Source: Limonium bicolor (taxonomy: Eukaryota; Streptophyta; Magnoliopsida; Caryophyllales; Plumbaginaceae). Taken from it: a stretch of 64,000 nucleotides of DNA. The stretch lies in contig CM041778.1 in the NCBI GenBank assembly GCA_023374045.1, positions 402,006,438-402,070,437 on the forward strand. The letters are read 5' to 3'. The notes beneath the pieces are model-generated. The model was not told the origin of the DNA, did no database searches, and was given only the letters and a program-made list of their open reading frames with translations. This document shows positions 35,853 to 46,867 of the stretch, piece after piece (position 1 is the stretch's first letter; each line of letters begins with the position of its first letter). The position numbers were made by a program, and so were the translations under genes.

Positions 35853-36088
35853 CTCCTTCATGTTCTCAATACTGTATTTTCTTTCTCTGGCCACAAGAAT
35901 TAAAGAGGAAAAAGTTAAAACTATTTTGTCCTTACTTTTTGGGAATTAAGGTAATTTAAAAAGTAGAGTTGTGAAATAAAATACAAGGGGTAGAATTGGT
36001 AAATAGTTGACAAAAAAAGGCTAAAACATTTTATATTTTGGAAATACTAAAAGAACCCAAAAAGTCAACTATTGAGAATAGAAGAGAA
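35853..36088. mobile_element. Stowaway-like MITE, eroded
   Basis: The ends CTCCTTCATGTTCTCAATAC and the inverse TTCTCTTCTATTCTCAATAG are similar and flanked by TA on both sides. The length (236 bp) matches the other Stowaway copies (230 and 238 bp). Confidence 0.6.
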
Positions 36089-36872
36089 TATATGTTTTTG
36101 ACTTTTTCAAAATGATATAACAGAACTAGCATGCTTAGATGATGTAGAAGGGTGAACAAAAGTATAAGATATATATTATTGTAAATTATATAATAGCATG
36201 ATAAGTTTAGTGCTATGTCTATTAAGTTCTAGAAGTAGCTATTGTATTTTAAAAAAGTGATCTATGAAATTCTACCCAAGGGATGTTTCTATATTAATTA
36301 TGTAGTGCTATCCAGAAGCTATGAAAAAAGAAACTCATGTACTAAGAAAAATGGTCTATCAAAGTAGTTATTATACTAAATGTATACAATTTAATATCAT
36401 GTAATGTGATATTTATGGTTATGTTAAGTAATATGATATATTGTTTATTTAAAAAGTAGGATAGTGGGTTGAGTTAGGGTTTAAAGATTTTAAAATAAGT
36501 AGGTTAGGATTATTTTTCAACCCATTTATTTTTATTTTAAAATGGGTTGGGTAATGGTATTTAAATGAGTTAGATCAACCCATAAGTATAAATACAGATG
36601 GAACAAACAATGTTGATGTTAATAATTATATAAGCATGTGAAGGGCTTAAGTCCCTGTTCTCGTCGGAATATTTTAGAGGAGATGAAGATTATTCTTATA
36701 CACTCCTAGAGAGGAAACTAATACCTAAAACGGTAAACCAAATATCTACTACAGGCCAATGGCTAAGAACAAATATAAAGAACAACAATTGTTAAAAGTA
36801 GCATATTAAAAGATTAATCGACCAAAATAGCTATTGTAGGTTCTCTCTTCTTGACCAAATAAAGGTTAACCG

Positions 36873-37378
36873 TTTTAGAAACTATAAGGATATTGCAGGT
36901 TTTTGGGAGGTACAATTAGAGAAGAAAGTGGAAGACCGATTATGGTTTTTAACCATAAACTGCAAAATGAAGGAGGGCTTATGCATGACGAAGCTGTGGG
37001 ATTTAGAATCGCTCTCCACTGGGCTATTGGAAAAGGAATCAGGAGAATAACAGGAAGATCTCTTCAATCTACTATCACAAACCTTGGATGATGGAGATGA
37101 CAGAGCAGGACTGAATTTTCAGACTATGTTTTCCTTTTTTGATGAAGTCAAAGTAATGTATGACACTTGTTTATGTAACCTACCAGCCTCTATGGCTTCA
37201 AACCTTTTCAATTCTTCTGCTAGTTCCAAATTCTGGTCAGAGGAAGATATTCCTCCTAAAATTGTAATAGCTTGCTCTTTAGACTGAGAGCACCCCCTCT
37301 TTTGGTTTTTGTTTCCGGGTGTTTTGTTTCTCATGTTTTAATATGAATTAGTATCAAGTGACTTTCAAAAAAAAAAAA
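36873..37378 (+). mobile_element. LINE retrotransposon, 5'-truncated, with RNase H end and poly(A) tail
   Basis: A perfect 12-bp direct repeat AAAGGTTAACCG flanks the insert (36861-36872 and 37379-37390), and the insert ends in a run of A. The plus strand encodes the C-terminal part of a plant L1-type ORF2: an RNase H-like segment (GGTIREESGRPIMVFNHKL, 36903 onward) and then, in another frame, a tail ending SSSASSKFWSEED and a stop near 37287. Target-primed insertion with 5' truncation explains the structure. It is not functional. Confidence 0.85.
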
Positions 37379-37390
37379 AAAGGTTAACCG

Positions 37391-38162
37391 AATACACCAA
37401 CTACATCTAACATATGAAAAACATGTGGAATGGATACATAAAAATGTTATTCTTAACCTGGAATATAATCATGAAGTTGAAATCCCAGAGATTCCTGGAG
37501 AAATACCATCAGAAAAGATTCCTTGACCGGGTATATCTCATTCATCTTCATCTCCCTACTGAATCGAATTTCAGAACGGAGCCTAGGCATTGACAATGTC
37601 ACATTAACCGATTAATCACATGATACACCATACTTGATTAACCACACAACTAGACACACAAAGCCCCTTGCGCTAGTCGTCTACATGTTGGTTGGAAGTC
37701 GTGAGCCGACGAAGGACAAGCGTCAAACAAATAGAAAAATGATGCAAGCTGAAAAGGTTGGCCTAACAGAACCCAAGGTGGTGGGCACAACGTACTTCTA
37801 TTATTAGAATGCAAGTAGGTTGAGAACGACGCGCTGGCCATTCTAAGCTGGGGATAACATATTCATAATTTGAGAGGGGTTATATTGATCGTCGCAAAGT
37901 TCCAGCATTATAACATCAGTAGCTGCAGCCTGCAGGCACCCAAGGGGATCCATAAAGAGAGTGGTTGTGGCAAAACAAAGTTGATCTTTGTATGAAGTTA
38001 TATGGTAATGACAATCGGTGGGTACCACATGTTACAGACTACTTGTGAAAATAACCCAGAGGTATATTTTTATACCAACTCAAACTTCATATCTCAGCAA
38101 ATAAAGCAAATCCATCCATGAAACACAAATAGTAATCAAGATTGAACCGGCAGCGACAGTCA
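37391..38162. other. Stretch downstream of eIF2-beta; 3' untranslated region at its right side
   Basis: No gene is recognised. The part next to 38162 must hold the 3' untranslated region of the eIF2-beta gene on the minus strand. The region has near-average base composition and no transposon ends. Confidence 0.4.
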
Positions 38163-41100
38163 TCAAGCACCAGCACTTCGACGACCCACACGAGCAACGA
38201 AACCAGCCTTGATTGGTGCCACTGATCGCCCAGAACCACACTGCAACGACAATGGAACAATTAGAGTCAAATATACATAATGGCAGACAAACCTGCTAGT
38301 TAACATACAACCAGGTTAAAAGTACGCCTGGTTCACTATATAAAATAAAGTAGATTTTTCAAAGCATTTTGAACAGATTTTTCATTCTCAAACCTACAGA
38401 AAATGATAATAGATGAGAGAATGGGCATAAGACACATACGAAACAACACAAAAAAAATTGAAACTCCTACTTTAGGTTTTGACAGGAATATTGGAAGGTC
38501 TTCAGTGAACTGTACTGTTAATCACCAGAAAATCAGCCAATGTAGGCATAACAAAATGTAACCATCATCAGCCTCCACACAAATAGTCATCTTAAAAAGA
38601 AACAAAAAAAAAGGAAAAAAGTCATCCTTAGACGAGGAAAAAGATTGGAAACGGCAGAAACAAATAAAGTGCCTTTAGGGAAAAGCCTCAGATCTCTATC
38701 GTGCTTATATCACAGTTGACTCATACAATGTAGGCAATATTCAAGAATAATCATCCTAGGCCTCTCCAAAAAAACTTGCTACACAAAACATTCCACATTT
38801 TTAGTAAACTAAGAAAAAATCTACGTTCAGGAAAAAGCCTCAGAACTCTATTGTGCTTATATCAGGATAAATCATCCAATGTAGGCAATTATTAACAATA
38901 ATCATCACGGGCCTCCATAAAACTTGCATTACAAACATTCTAGATCCTGAGAAAACAAAAAAAAATCAACTTTTCAAAAAAAGCCTCAGAACTCTATTGT
39001 GCTTATATCACGGACGAATCATCCAATGTAGGCAATTTTAAATTAATCATCTTAGGCCTCGCCATAACTTGCTTAAGAAAACAATCTAAGATTATCATAA
39101 TACAGCAAAATAAAATCTGCTATATACAGGAGAAAGCCTCAGAACTTAATATGCTTATATCACGGATGATTCATCCAATGTAGGCAACTTTCAATCATCT
39201 TAGGCCTCACCAGAACTTGCTTTCAAAAACATGAAATCATTATTAAAAAACTGAAAAAGTTATAATATATTCACGTGAAAGCCTCAGAATTCATTATGCA
39301 TATATCAGAGATGAGTCATCCAATGTAGGCAATTAGCAATAATCATCTCAGGCCTCACAAAACTTCCTTGACAAAGAATACTGAAAGCAAATCCTAGTGC
39401 GATGAAGAGAAAGCCTCAGAACTTATTATGCTTAAATCACGGATGAATCATCCAATGTAGGCAATTTTCAATCATCTTAGGCCTCACCAGAACTTGCTTC
39501 ACCAAACATTCCAAAATCGTCAAAAGACTCGGGGGAAAAAAAACTAGTTTCAGAGAAATTCCTCAGAGCTTTATTATGCTTATATCACGGATGAATCATC
39601 CAATGTAGGCAATTTTCAATAATCATCTTAGGCCTCTGCAAAACTTGCATCACAAAACATTCAAAATTCAATATACAAAAAAAAAACTAGAATATTGAGG
39701 TGTGAAGCCTCAAAATTCTATATATATTTATACAACAGATACACCATCCAGTGTTGTCAATTTCCAACCACAATCTTAGGCCTCAGTAAAAGCTTTTTCA
39801 TTCACAACACATTACAAATTTACAGAAAGTATGTACTTATAGCTCATTAAACCAATCATTTTGGTACTGTAGTAAAGTTGGATATTGAAGCTTCACCTGT
39901 TCACATCTAAGGAAGAAAAGACGATTTTCCTTGGTGAGAATGGTGTCTGAACTCTTACAGCCATTGCAAATCACATACTCGTCTGCAGAGCAAATGTACA
40001 CTGCTCTTAGAAAAGTTCAAAGCAACAAGGGAAAGAGGATGAAGAAGAGGATCCCATAATGAGACAACCAGATATAAATATTAACAGTAGAAGATAAAAC
40101 TTCAACTTCTCTCCAATTTTTCACTATCATTAGCTGCAAATGCAACAAAAGCAAAGGACCAATATATAAAGATGACCTGTGGACACAAATATGATTTGGA
40201 AAGCCATCCGTGTGCATGTATAGCAAGGTACTTACTGACATATCTTCTCAATATCCCTTCAAAGTTCTTAGGAGCAAATCTTCCCTTGATAACTAATCTT
40301 TGTTGACCATCCAACGATCCACTTGTTCCCATTTCAGCAAGTAAAAAATTCATAACATGCTCTGGTTGCCTATGCATCCTGTCCCATCAAAATAAAAGAC
40401 ATGAGGCAATTCTTCCAGGAACCAAAGACACAGAGTTGGAATTGGAAAACAAATTCCTCAAAACTAAAAAACACAATACGAAAAAGGCATGGCCTAAGAA
40501 AATTACAACTACATCTCTATGCAAAGCCCCTGTATAGTTTCACCAAGAAAATAAATACACACTTTCAAGGATCAATTTGTTTGAACACTAAATTCCGAGA
40601 CATAAATTAAAATGCTGCTAAAAGAAATGAATATAAACCAACACCCGATCCACATATAATCATTATCAGGTACCGCTACTTTGTCTAGCCTAAAATATAC
40701 GATGAGTAGAAGACATTTCACTAAAGGTAAGTACATACAACATCAAACATAAGCACATACGTTTTGCATAGGTCCATGAAGTTAGCGAACACCGTCTTCT
40801 TTGTCCCTTCACGAAGGACCTGTGGAGGTCTCATAACAGTCCTGCGACGATCTCCTGCAAGCTCTGGATTATTCTCACGAAGAATACTGAAAACCCTGCC
40901 TAGAAGCTGCAATATCCAAGCAAAACCCTTCAGGTATAAATGTTATGCACTATAGCTTCATCGAAATAAGCAAACTTATTGACAAATAAAGCTAAATGGT
41001 AACAGCATTATCAATTGATATTGGCTCATTATGTGATTAAAGAATGTCATTTACTAAAGATACATTTGGAGTATTGAAAAATCACTGTTGCACGTTAATT

Positions 41101-43025
41101 ATGTCATAACCACCTATTACTTGTCACCATAATTTCAGATTTATCTCACCCTCACTGCTGAATATAAACAGAAATAGAGAGGGGGGAAGGTAGTGTTCTA
41201 TAGCAAACCAATATTTTGTCTATCTCCATCTCAGATAAAGCAGCACTAACAATATAGTTCTATGATCCTAAAGTGCTATTTTGTTGCATCAAACACTAAA
41301 GCCAATGGAATTGAGGTAGGCTTATTTCTAAGAGATTTTAAAATGTCTTCATAGAACATGGCAGAGTAATTTTTCTAAAGTACATAGTGGGAGAGACAAC
41401 AAAACACTATGCAAGTTATGGTAAGCAATTCACCTCCTCATAAAGATAGTCTCTGTCAGATCCTTCCCAAGGATATTTAGGCCTTTCAGGTGGCTGTGCC
41501 CCCCCTTCATCTCCATAATCTCTGGTATTGTCTACATTCAAAATAGAAACATCATAAACAAACATTGGAAGATAATTATAAGCGCAGCAAAGATGAGAAA
41601 ACTATTCTGCATAAAGCATACCATCATCTACAGCTTCACCAGAATCATCATTCAAAAGACTTGCTTCCACCTGAAAAGCAGTATCTCAAACTAATAATTC
41701 CTGTGGGCATACTTCTGAGGCAAACCATTTCCAGATATCACAAGTTTGACCTGAAACTTACAGGCTTCTTCTTCTTTTTCTTCATGCCAGCAAATGAGGG
41801 TTCAACTCCATCAGAAACTATGTACAATTGGGATGAAATGGGAACAGAACTTTGATCAGATTTGCAATCATCTTTAAGCATTATGCTTCATCTCAAATCT
41901 AATTTCTTAACAAAACCATGTGCTATTATAAACACACTAATAGTCTCTAGAGAATTCAAAATAGGTGCAAAAAAAAAAAAGCATACTCATTGACATCTTG
42001 ATTCTCAAGTGCAAGAACAAAGCTCACTTAATGCATACATTTGAGGGAAAAAATAGGATTTGTCTCACAATATGACTAGCAGCAACACATACCAGACATA
42101 TTTTCAGTTTTCTCTGTCAATTTTTCAACAGAATCATCAGCTGGATCTTGAATGACAACTTTCTTCTTCTTTTTCTTCTTGGTGGGATCAAAAGGAGCTA
42201 TCTGGCAGGTAAAAAATAATGAGACACTAAGCTGAAAAGTCAGCCAACAAGTTAACAGTGTACTCATGCAATGTTCTTGGTCATTATCCAAACTATTCAA
42301 TTCATCTTTCAAAAATCCCAACTCAAACAAAAATAGAAAAAAAGTAACTCTAGCAGACAAATCTATAATCTGAAAGATAACTGTACACACAGTTCAAAGG
42401 ATACAGAATATAAAGATAAACTGGAAGAACTATGCAGTGTAAACAATGCTAAGCACATAAACACCACAGACAAGTGCCATTATTTAAGGGTAGAGAAACA
42501 AACAATACATGATTTAGCGGCTAAACTACCAAGAAGTATTCCCATTTTATGGACTATGGATAATTATAATGTTCACACTAAATTAATCCTGAACATGGTC
42601 CGCATAAATTGGCACATCAAACCTGAAGCGTATCCAAAAACTTTCTAAGTGATATGTCAGATATCATATAAAATTCAGAGACATATCTTTCACCAAAATA
42701 ATAATCATGTTTTCTACTGCATTAAAATATAATTGGTATTACAAATTTTGTCCAATACATCATGAAAAAGTAATAGTGACAACTTTGCATCTCAGGATTA
42801 TCAAACAGCATACAGCCCTTCCATCACTTTCTAAAGGAAGGCAAGTAATGAAAGGAAGCTTAAAGCACCAGATACCATGCACATGGAGCATCCGATTCTT
42901 GTATCGGAGACTTCAGCAGAAGGTCATTTAAATGACCGACCCAAGAAAAAGAACAAACAACAAGAGTATATACAAACCTCTGGAACCTCTTCCTTTACAC
43001 CAGCGGCACCGTCTTCAGTAGCCAT
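38163..43025 (-). CDS. EIF2B (eIF2-beta): Translation initiation factor eIF2 subunit beta, 270 residues, nine coding exons
   Basis: eIF2 carries initiator Met-tRNA to the 40S ribosome as a GTP complex; the beta subunit binds eIF5 and eIF2B through Lys-rich blocks. Coding exons, all with GT-AG borders and consistent phase: 43025-42978, 42201-42093, 41817-41762, 41670-41622, 41531-41434, 40906-40761, 40378-40236, 39982-39897 and 38240-38163 (stop TGA). The start [16 protein letters not shown] is the only Met after the splice acceptor at 43038. Two Lys blocks are seen (PTKKKKKKK about residue 22; KKKKKKP about residue 66), then the conserved core ([69 protein letters not shown]). The C-terminal C2-C2 zinc finger has CNGC and CEQCG, and the protein ends [16 protein letters not shown]. 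Length is typical of plant eIF2-beta. No stop or frameshift is seen. The last intron (38241-39896) carries the candidate snoRNA cluster. Confidence 0.96.
38683..38764 (-). ncRNA. Candidate C/D box snoRNA, unit 1
   Basis: D box CTGA at 38691-38688; C-box-like AGGATGA at 38757-38751 (one mismatch to RTGATGA). The terminal stem is present. The core is diverged (gactcatacaatg). Confidence 0.5.
38835..38915 (-). ncRNA. Candidate C/D box snoRNA, unit 2
   Basis: C box GTGATGA at 38908-38902 matches the consensus exactly. D box CTGA at 38943-38940 is replaced here by 38843-38840 in window coordinates (minus strand reads AGTTCTGAGGCTT). Terminal stem GAGGCCC with GGCTT. This is the best unit by box quality. 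Confidence 0.6.
38981..39060 (-). ncRNA. Candidate C/D box snoRNA, unit 3
   Basis: D box CTGA at 38989-38986; C-box-like AAGATGA at 39053-39047. The stem and the ATTGCC..TTGGATGA core are present (one insertion/deletion near 39035). Confidence 0.55.
39134..39208 (-). ncRNA. Candidate C/D box snoRNA, unit 4
   Basis: D box CTGA at 39142-39139; C-box-like AAGATGA at 39201-39195. Stem present; the sequence after the C box is shorter by about five bases than in unit 7. Confidence 0.55.
39279..39356 (-). ncRNA. Candidate C/D box snoRNA, unit 5
   Basis: D box CTGA at 39287-39284; C-box-like GAGATGA at 39349-39343. Stem present. Confidence 0.5.
39411..39485 (-). ncRNA. Candidate C/D box snoRNA, unit 6
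   Basis: D box CTGA at 39419-39416; C-box-like AAGATGA at 39478-39472. Stem and full core present. Confidence 0.55.
39557..39636 (-). ncRNA. Candidate C/D box snoRNA, unit 7
   Basis: D box CTGA at 39566-39563; C-box-like AAGATGA at 39629-39623. The 3' stem strand is changed (GGAATT instead of GGCTT), which weakens the terminal stem. Confidence 0.5.
39705..39784 (-). ncRNA. Degenerate C/D-like unit 8, probably not functional
   Basis: The D box is TTGA and the C-box position reads AAGATTG; the core is also eroded (gtgttgtcaat on the plus strand). The terminal stem letters remain. It is probably a dead copy at the 5' end of the array. Confidence 0.35.
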
Positions 43026-43996
43026 GATGACTGGAATCTATAAAATCACGGAAAATGCAACATAGGGAGAGATTTAGAATGAAACTACTCAATAACCAAA
43101 AAAAACCTGCAGCTTGCTGCAATAACGCACATGGATCACAAATATGATGCACACAAACCCAGCACCACCAAATCTCATATAGAATAATCACGAAAAAAGC
43201 ATAGAGTAATACCACAGTAGTAACATGAAGGGTAATAGCTCATAATAGATCTCTCACTCCAATGACAGAGATACAAGTGTTCTATATATATATATATAGA
43301 CTCACACATCACCAAGAATTTGAAAACTAGAGTTCTAACCTATCATTTTTAGGCCTGAAATAGTACGAACTAGCTAGAGACCACTTCATTGTAAATTCAT
43401 AGCTAAAAAAAATAAGAAACCCTATATACTCATGATGATAATTTCAACACTAAAGGAACAGTCTTCAGCATCATCAAAATTTTTGATTGATTCTTTCAAT
43501 AGAAAACCCGTGCATTTCACATTCTCTCGGATAGAAAACTGATTAGTGACAAGCCAGTGATATCAAACTGGAACTAATTACAAGATCCAATAAGCGTTAG
43601 GTATTTAACAGACTAAACCAGATTATCAATATATAAACTCAATACCGCCTTCACCAGTGCTCACCGGTGTTTACAAGAAGGGAAAAAAAACAACAGTTTC
43701 TAGTGTCATCCGTAAAAATTTTACAGTAAAATAAATATTCGTTCAAACAAACCAGAACCAAATCTCATCAAATGCGTCTCTCTAAAGATATGTACGAAAC
43801 ATTGAGTCGCGAATGGTGGTCACAGAATCAAGCTATCCTTGTTTAGGGTAATCCTAATTAGATAACCCTCGTTTCAACCCGGTCGACTTTTATCTCGGAC
43901 TTGCAGAGCAGCATGGCAATTGTAAGAAAATTTTGGAGGAATTAAACCATAGGGAGAGAGAAAAGATTTGCATCTTCTAACCGGTAAATTACTTAC

Positions 43997-44110
43997 CCGA
44001 TGAAAGGCTGGTCAAGACGGCGATGAATTAAGAACAGCAAGAGTTCACGAGATTGTGTAATGAAGAGATGGAGAGAGAGTTTGCTTGGAAGGAAACCACC
44101 AGCGGAGAGC
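43997..44110 (-). other. Non-coding first exon of eIF2-beta and leader intron
   Basis: A TCGG|GTAAGT donor at 43997 on the minus strand pairs with the acceptor at 43039-43038, just before the ATG-containing exon (43037-42978). The first exon has a pyrimidine-rich leader (ctctctctccatctcttc on the minus strand). The exact transcription start is not visible; the right boundary given is approximate. The leader intron is about 960 bases. Confidence 0.7.
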
Positions 44111-44139
44111 CGTGCAGGACAGCGAAAAGAGTAGAAGCT

Positions 44140-44220
44140 CGAAAGAAGGGGTTTAGGTTATACTGCGTTCCAGTGGACGAAACCCAGGCGTAGGCCCAGC
44201 TGTGGATCATGGGCCGGGTT
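44140..44220 (-). promoter_or_regulatory. eIF2-beta promoter with site II (TGGGCC) and telo-box-like motifs
   Basis: TGGGCC/GGCCCA words occur at 44193-44198 and 44210-44215. The minus strand reads AACCTAAACCCC at 44148-44159, just upstream of the leader exon. This pair of motifs is the known signature of promoters of ribosomal-protein and translation-factor genes in plants. No TATA box is needed in that class, and none is obvious here. Confidence 0.6.
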
Positions 44221-44224
44221 TGGT

Positions 44225-44540
44225 AGGTTTGGGATCGGAACTCTTTTGCCGCGGCCTAACTCGAAACGTTTTTATAGAGAACTTATGTGTTTATTCACCC
44301 GGTACGCCTAAAAATGACTTCTACATATAGGTACACGTATAAAACTCAAACGACTTCAGTATAAAATCTGTAAGGAATTCAAAAAAAAAAAAACTGTAAA
44401 TTATACTATAGTATGTACTTTTACAGTATTTGTTATGTATATGAAATGTAAACTTCACAATAAATATATCTATTTTAGCACTACTTCTTGGCTGAAACAT
44501 TTTGTAACATGACTTAAAAAAAACATCTTGTAACATATTG
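44225..44540. other. Spacer between the eIF2-beta promoter and the copia relic
   Basis: No gene or transposon end is recognised. It may hold further promoter sequence. Confidence 0.4.
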
Positions 44541-46676
44541 TTTTGATGACAAGGTCATACCTTGTGTTTTCTTAGGATATCCACTAGGTCATAAAGGATA
44601 CAAGTTATTAAGCATTCATGATCATAAAATTCTTGTTTCACATGACACGGTTTTCCATGAGCATCAATACCCTTTCAAAACACCAAACATGTTCAAAACT
44701 GATATGCAAACTGCCACCAAACTATTTCTTCACAAAACCAGAAGAATCTTAACAAAATCATATTGTCACTTAGAACATTCCCTTTGGAGAAAATCGTTCT
44801 TCCTTCTCTCTAGATTCACATGCTATTGTCGTTGATAAACTTCTACTTCTCAGGATCATCCTAAAGGGAGAGAAATGGAACTTGATGAAAATACTCTTAG
44901 GAGATCCGTTAGAAACAGACACCCACCTACACACCTAGATGATTATTATGTGGGTAATAGCGAGGGACCTGATATTTTTAGTGAAATCTTGGCTAACAAA
45001 ATCAGCATACGGAAAAATGATTTTGCTTCTCTTCTCAATCTTCAATCCTTAACTGATATCATTCCCATAACATGTTTAGGTACTCAATCCATCAGAAACT
45101 CAAAAGCTTTAAAAGAAACTCTTAATATGAGAGAACCTCAATCATATGATGAAGCTTGTCAGGACAGCAAGTGGGTTGAAGCTATTAAAAGAGAATTAGA
45201 TGCCCTTACTAAAAACAAAACTTGGGATCTTATTAAATTACCTAAACACAAACGTGGTATTGGTTGTAGATGGGTTCATAAAATATAATTGAAGGTTGAT
45301 GGCAGTGTAGAAGATTCAAAGCAAGATTGGTAGCCAAAAGATTTAGCCAAAAATATGTATTAGATTACAATGAGACTTTTTCCCCTATTGAGCATATGAC
45401 TACCATTAGAACTCTTCTTGTTGTAGCTGTCAAAAGAAACTAGATTATGGATTTGTTAGATGTCAATAATGCATTTTTACATGGAGATTTGCAAGAATAA
45501 ACTTTTATGCAAATCCCTAAAGGTCTTGATGTACCAGGACGTCTTAATGCTTGTAGATTTAAAAAGTGTATATATGGCCTTAAATAGGCTTTTAGGCAGT
45601 GGTTTTCAAGGTTGAATAGTTTCCTTGAAAATGCAGGTTATGAAAAATCTGATAATGATCACTCTCTATTCTATAAGAAAATACAATCTCTTGTTACCTT
45701 TTTAGCTGTATATGTAGATGAGATAGTTGTAACAAGTAATGACACAAGAGAAATGATTGCTTTGAAGACTAATACGAATAATGAATTCAAGATTAAAGAC
45801 CTTGGACATTTAAATTTCTTCTTGGGTATGCAGTTTATACATTATGATACTGGTCTTGTTATTTCACAACAAAAGTTTTGTTTAGATATTTTGACTGAAT
45901 ATGGCCTCCGAGAAGGAAAGTCCAATGCATCTTCTTTGTTGTCAGGTACAAAGCTTTTAACCGATGAAGGAGATCTCCTCCCAAATCTAACTTTGTATAG
46001 AAGTCTTGTGGGAAAGATGAATTACTTGACACATACAAGGCCCGATATAGCCTACATAACCCAACTATTATCTTAGTTTCTACAGTCTCCAAGAACAAGC
46101 CATCTTGTTACCGCACTACGTACTTTGAAGTATCTCAAAAGACTACAGATTATGGCATACACCTCTCCAACAACAATAATTCTGTGTTGACTGCATTCTA
46201 CGACAGTGATTGGGCAAGTTGTCCAAAATTAAGCAAATTAGTCAGTGGATATTATGTGTTTCTTGGCGAGTTATCCATTAGCTGAAAGTTAAAGAAACAG
46301 TCTAGTGTATCCCTCTCCATATCAGCTGAATACCGTGGAATGAGAAGTATCACTACAGAGCTGGCTTGGCTAAGTTGACTCTCATTTGAGCTAGGAATCG
46401 ACAAAATCAAACCTATTCATGTGAAATGTGATAACCTTTCGCGGTGTACAAAGCATGCAACCCAGTTCAACATCAACAAACAAAGCATAGAGAGATTGAT
46501 ATTCATTTTATTCGCCAGAAGATTCAAGAAGGATTTATACCAGTTAAGCACAATTCAAACAAGAACCAGTTGGAAGATTTTCTCACTAAACCGCTCTATG
46601 GCCGAGACTTCACCAACATACTCCATGATATTGGTTTATTCCTTAGTCAAGACTATTCCAAGAATTGATCTAGTCT
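44540..46676 (+). pseudogene. Ty1-copia retrotransposon polyprotein relic (integrase end, reverse transcriptase, RNase H)
   Basis: The plus strand reads, with many stops and frame changes, the end of integrase (VFLGYPLGHKGYKLLS near 44570), the reverse transcriptase of RVT_2 type (EPQSYDEACQDSKWVEAI and LTKNKTWDLIKLPKHKRGIG near 45130-45270; VYVDEIVVTSND near 45705; KDLGHLNFFLGMQF near 45800) and the RNase H end (IHFIRQKIQEGFIPVKHNSN near 46500). The 5' half with gag and protease is missing. The element runs away from the eIF2-beta gene, in divergent orientation. It is non-functional. Confidence 0.9.
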
Positions 46677-46850
46677 TGAGGGGGAGTATTAGAATTGTAT
46701 TTAGACGGTCCAATACTCTTAGGCCCAATAGGTATTCATAATACATGATCCCAGTTGTAGTCTTTCATGTTTGTTATAACCTAAGTCTAAAAGTTATGTT
46801 ATAAAACAAAAGTCTTTATAACCAAAGGTTAGCCCACTGGAAGTCTGGAA
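46677..46850 (+). mobile_element. Copia polypurine tract and start of the 3' LTR
   Basis: TTGAGGGGGAG at 46677-46686 is the standard copia polypurine tract. The following TATTAGAATTG, at 46687, corresponds to the usual TGTTAGA LTR start with one change. The LTR end cannot be placed; the sequence runs into the gypsy piece near 46850. Confidence 0.65.
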
Positions 46851-46867
46851 CCTATTTAGCATCGCCA
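46850..46867 (-). other. Primer-binding-site-like sequence beside the gypsy LTR
   Basis: The minus strand reads AGGTGGCGATGCTAAATAGG. It resembles the TGGCGACxCxxxTGGGG words that follow the 5' LTR in Tat/Ogre-type elements, but the second half is changed. Confidence 0.4.

Larger units (their letters stand above)
35227..36599. mobile_element. Probable hAT-type non-autonomous element with acccaaccc words, carrying two MITEs
   Basis: An 8-bp repeat GGAACAAA flanks the block (35219-35226 and 36600-36607). Both ends are rich in acccaaccc / gggttgagtt words like the elements at 11808, 27720 and 48592. The terminal inverted repeats are weak. Inside are a 159-bp hAT MITE and a Stowaway-like MITE. 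Confidence 0.5.
38683..39784 (-). repeat. Eight-unit tandem array inside the last eIF2-beta intron (candidate C/D snoRNA cluster)
   Basis: Units start at 38683, 38835, 38981, 39134, 39279, 39411, 39557 and 39705, a step of 132-153 bp. In each, about 80 bases are conserved and the remaining 55-70 bases are not. On the host-gene strand the conserved part runs from GAGGCC through a C-box-like (A/G)NGATGA, the core ATTGCCTACATTGGATGA, a C'-like GTGATAT, to CTGA and GGCTT. The 5' AGGCC can pair with the 3' GGCTT. Conservation restricted to the RNA-like part argues against a plain minisatellite. Confidence 0.75.

Noticed and set aside
38683..39784. CRISPR-like regular spacing of repeats and spacers
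   Set aside because: The window is plant nuclear DNA, the repeat is about 80 bases and diverged between units, and it lies inside an intron of eIF2-beta; C/D-type RNA units explain it better.
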